Below are positions 61,967-64,000 of a stretch of DNA of 64,000 nt, in pieces. The number at the start of each line of letters is the position of its first letter. Position 1 is the first letter of the stretch. The translations under genes and the position numbers were made by a program. Origin of the DNA: Bog-756 sp963769905 (lineage in GTDB: Bacteria > Actinomycetota > Acidimicrobiia > Acidimicrobiales > RAAP-2); NCBI GenBank assembly GCA_963769905.1, contig CAVYNG010000002.1, positions 248,001 through 312,000 of the forward strand. The letters run 5' to 3'. Under the pieces are notes generated by a model. That model did no database searches. It was not told the DNA's origin and saw only the letters and a program-made list of their open reading frames with translations.

Positions 61967-62257
61967 TCAGGATGCGCGTCGACGCGCGGCGAGCCACGCC
62001 TTGCGGATCTTGCGGCGCTCCTCCTCGGAGGTTCCACCCCAGACCCCGGACTCCTGGTTGGTGGCGAGTGCGAAGTCGAGGCAGGGTTCTTGGGCTGTGC
62101 AGCCCCGGCAGACCCGCTTGGCGGCCTCGATCTGGTCGACCGCCGGACCGGTCGTGCCGATCGGGAAGAAGAGTTCGGGTTCGGTGTCTCGGCAGGCGGC
62201 GAGGTGCCTCCACTCCCCGTCGTCCCATTCGACCGTCCGGTTCCACATCAATGCCAC
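61967..62257 (-). CDS. whiB1: WhiB1-type iron-sulfur regulator
   Basis: 96 residues. The four cluster cysteines are C22, C50, C53 and C59 (AACRD; VCRGCTAQEPC), followed by the G(V/I)WGG turn at 71-75 and a basic DNA-binding tail. ELFFPIGTTGPAVDQIEAAK resembles WhiB1 more than other WhiB types. WhiB1 binds SigA and responds to nitric oxide. GTG 62257 has AGGAGG 9 nt upstream. A perfect CRP box stands before it, as known for mycobacterial whiB1, and pdtaS is the convergent neighbour. Confidence 0.92.
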   Translation of the reverse strand: MALMWNRTVEWDDGEWRHLAACRDTEPELFFPIGTTGPAVDQIEAAKRVCRGCTAQEPCLDFALATNQESGVWGGTSEEERRKIRKAWLAARRRAS

Positions 62258-62297
62258 GATGCCGTTCCTCCTGGAATCCCTGGTTGCGATCGAATAT

Positions 62298-62313
62298 TGT
62301 GATCGGTTTCACA
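62298..62313. promoter_or_regulatory. Perfect CRP-type binding site upstream of whiB1
   Basis: TGTGA-N6-TCACA, an exact symmetrical CRP consensus, centred about 48 bp before the whiB1 start codon. The mycobacterial whiB1 promoter is a known CRP (Rv3676) target. The position relative to the transcription start is not certain, so activation or repression cannot be decided. Confidence 0.85.
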
Positions 62314-62361
62314 TAGCTCGGCGCCAAATCGAGTCGCCGGCTGCTCAGGATTCGGTTCACT

Positions 62362-62390
62362 AGGGTAACCACCTGCACCGAGGGTTGCAA
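62362..62390 (-). promoter_or_regulatory. Likely promoter of whiB1
   Basis: On the minus strand, TTGCAA (62390-62385), 17 bp, TACCCT (62367-62362). It predicts a leader of about 98 nt in which the CRP box would lie downstream of the start site. A second promoter close to the CRP box (AATATT region) is also possible. Confidence 0.5.
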
Positions 62391-62472
62391 GGAGGTCGCG
62401 GGCGTTTTTTTCGGCGTTCGCGCCGGTTCCGAGGCGAAACCAGCGGCCCGAGCCGGGCCCTTCGAAAGCGGG

Positions 62473-63183
62473 GTGGAGACGGTGCTCGCAGTCGCCGTGC
62501 AGGCCCACCGGGGAAGTCCGGACGCCGACGCCGGGATCGCCGACAACACCCTTGCCGCGTTCGCCCGTGCAAGGCGGCTCGGTGCCCAGGGGGTCGAGCT
62601 CGACGTGCGGCGGACCGCAGACGGCGGGCTCGCGGTCCACCACGATCCGGTGATCGACGGCATCGGTGCGATCCACGAGCTCCGGGTCGAGGAGCTGCCA
62701 TCTCATGTCCCGCTGCTCGCGGCGGCGCTCGAGGAGTGCCGCGGGATGACGGTCAACGTGGAGGTGAAGAACCTTCCCGGCGACCCCGGCTTCGACCCGG
62801 CCGAGCGGTGCGCGACAGCGGTCGGTCAGCAGGTCGCCGTTTCGGGCCAGGCGGCGACGGTCGTCGTCTCCTCCTTCTGGCCGCGTTCGCTCGAGGTGCT
62901 CGGGAAGGCCCGGCCCGAGATCGCGACCGGGCTGCTCCTTTCCCCCTCGACCGGCTGGGAGGGCATGGTGGCCGCCGCCTCCGGCCTCGGCTGCCGGGCA
63001 GTCCATCCCCACGCCGACCTGGTCGATTTCGGGTTGGTCGACGAAGCCCATCGGGCCGGTCTCGCGGTCGCGGTCTGGACCGTGAGCGAACGGGCGCGTC
63101 TCGAAGCGGTGGGCCGCGCCGGGGTGGACACCGTGATCACCGACGACGTGCCCCTCGCCCTCGAGGTCCTCGCAAGCCGCTGA
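62473..63183 (+). CDS. Glycerophosphodiester phosphodiesterase family protein
   Basis: 236 residues of a TIM barrel: VQAHRGSPD (H12, R13) and DNTLAAF, then GVELDVRRTADGGLAVHHD with the metal acids and the second histidine, and NVEVKNLP. It cleaves glycerophosphodiesters to glycerol-3-phosphate and an alcohol. No signal peptide is seen, so it is probably cytoplasmic. GTG 62473 is used; it diverges from whiB1 and could share its regulatory region. Confidence 0.85.
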   Translation: METVLAVAVQAHRGSPDADAGIADNTLAAFARARRLGAQGVELDVRRTADGGLAVHHDPVIDGIGAIHELRVEELPSHVPLLAAALEECRGMTVNVEVKNLPGDPGFDPAERCATAVGQQVAVSGQAATVVVSSFWPRSLEVLGKARPEIATGLLLSPSTGWEGMVAAASGLGCRAVHPHADLVDFGLVDEAHRAGLAVAVWTVSERARLEAVGRAGVDTVITDDVPLALEVLASR

Positions 63184-63287
63184 GCTGGTCCGACCGAGGA
63201 GGAGGGGCGCTTCCCGGCACGGCTGTCCCCGACCGGGAGGTGGGCCCGATTGGTCGCGCGAGCAGATTTCGTCAACAATGCACGGCC

Positions 63288-64000
63288 ATGAACGTCGTTG
63301 TCTGCGTGAAACAGATCCCCGATCCTGCGGCGCCGCCGGCCCTCGATCCGGGGACGAAAAACCTCGTGAGAGACGGGAAACTCATCCTCGACGACTCCGA
63401 CTCGTACGGCGTCGAGATGGCCCTCCAGCTCGCCGACGCCGCCGGAGGAGGCGAGGTGACACTCGTGTCGATGGCCCCGAACGGCGAGACCTCGGGGCTC
63501 CGGACCGCGCTCGCCATGGGTGCGGCCAAGGCGATCCTGGTGAGCGACGACACCCTCGCCGGTACCGACGCGCTGGGTACCGCCAAGGTTCTCGCGGCGG
63601 CCATCAAACGGGCCGAGCCCGACCTGGTGCTCGCCGCCACCGAGTCCACCGACGGCTACACGGGTACCACCCCTGTCCAGGTGGCGGAACTCCTCGGCAT
63701 GCCGTCGGTCACCTTCGCCAAGAAGGTCGAGGTCAACGGCAACTCGGTCAAGGTCGAACGCCAGACCGAGGCCGGCTACGACGAGGTCGAGAGCCCGCTG
63801 CCCGCCCTCGTGACGGTGACCGCGGGCGTGGTCGAACCTCGCTACCCCTCGTTCAAGGGGATCATGGCGGCCAAGTCGAAGCCGGTCGACACCCTGACCG
63901 TCGCCGATCTCGGGATCGACGCCGACCAGGTCGGCGCTGCCGGTGCGAGGCAGGAGATCGTCGAGGTGGCCGATGCCGAGGCCCGCGGCGCCGGCGAGAT
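63288..64000 (+). CDS. etfB: Electron transfer flavoprotein beta subunit, partial at window end
   Basis: The frame opens at ATG 63288 and runs out of the window after 237 codons. MNVVVCVKQIPDP is the typical beta-subunit start; YGVEMALQLADAAGGGEVTLVSM and VLAAAIKRAEPDLVLAATES are adenine-nucleotide-fold segments; AGYDEVESPLPALVTVTAG and PSFKGIMAAKSKPV are the family hallmark end. ETF carries electrons from acyl-CoA dehydrogenases, such as the one at 34752, to the quinone pool. Confidence 0.92.
   Translation, partial: MNVVVCVKQIPDPAAPPALDPGTKNLVRDGKLILDDSDSYGVEMALQLADAAGGGEVTLVSMAPNGETSGLRTALAMGAAKAILVSDDTLAGTDALGTAKVLAAAIKRAEPDLVLAATESTDGYTGTTPVQVAELLGMPSVTFAKKVEVNGNSVKVERQTEAGYDEVESPLPALVTVTAGVVEPRYPSFKGIMAAKSKPVDTLTVADLGIDADQVGAAGARQEIVEVADAEARGAGE

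Noticed and set aside
1..64000. Prophage, insertion sequence, toxin-antitoxin or defence island
   Set aside because: No transposase, integrase, capsid, restriction or toxin motifs were seen in any frame.

Overview
The window is about 64 kb of very GC-rich chromosomal DNA from an actinobacterium. The evidence for that lineage is a WhiB1-type iron-sulfur regulator beside a PdtaS-type histidine kinase, paired ArsA-like ATPases like mycobacterial BagA/BagB, a DUF3107 protein, F420-type split-barrel flavoproteins, a TIGR03086/maleylpyruvate-isomerase-like protein, frequent GTG starts and many apparently leaderless genes. The mixture (haem c maturation, archaeal-type ValS, fused LivHM) suits a deep-branching group such as Acidimicrobiia, but that placement is inference. 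I found no rRNA, tRNA, CRISPR array, insertion sequence or prophage.

Layout. 1-2.7 kb: DNA-repair genes (PHP domain, ATP-dependent ligase LigC, 5'-3' exonuclease). 2.7-4.4 kb: an ECF41-type sigma factor and its classical partner, an AhpD/carboxymuconolactone-decarboxylase-like protein, with two matching divergent promoters. 4.4-12.6 kb: redox and metabolic genes (split-barrel flavoproteins, UbiA prenyltransferase, PYROXD2-like flavoprotein, VOC protein, adenine deaminase) and a SoxR gene diverging from a two-gene oxidoreductase operon across a near-perfect SoxR box. 13-17.4 kb: PiT phosphate transporter with its DUF47 partner, an alcohol dehydrogenase, a zinc-ribbon protein, and a decayed stretch with a GNAT remnant. 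17.4-21 kb: cydDC. 21-30.1 kb: DUF885 hydrolase, propeller lipoprotein, membrane esterase, and a branched-chain amino-acid-type ABC transporter with fused permeases. 30.1-34.5 kb: divergent valS and cysS, and a cold-shock gene. 34.7-40 kb: acyl-CoA dehydrogenase, phosphatase, TetR regulator, glycosyltransferase and enoyl-CoA hydratase. 40-49 kb: GDP-mannose dehydratase, then a tightly overlapped System I cytochrome c maturation operon (ccdA, ccmA-ccmB-ccmC-ccmD-ccmE-ccmF, tlpA-like, ccmH-TPR). 49-53.2 kb: quinone oxidoreductase and an Fe-S module (sufR-like regulator, cysteine desulfurase, Mrp/ApbC carrier). 53.2-64 kb: cyclopropane-fatty-acid-synthase-like methyltransferase, dGTPase, DUF3107, ArsA pair, O-methyltransferase, PHP phosphatase, PdtaS, WhiB1 with a perfect CRP box, GDPD, and the start of etfB.

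Themes. Redox and respiration dominate: haem c maturation, CydDC, SoxR, WhiB1, SufR-like regulator, Fe-S carriers and acyl-CoA/ETF electron flow. Six loci (sigma factor, GNAT, cydD, esterase, glycosyltransferase, quinone oxidoreductase) have apparent single-base frameshifts, several in or next to short homopolymers. This is either assembly error or real decay, and it matters when reading those products. I did not find a clearly new multi-gene system. The most informative signals are regulatory: the ECF41 promoter pair, the SoxR operon, the MerR-type promoter of a small Cys-pair protein and the CRP site at whiB1.
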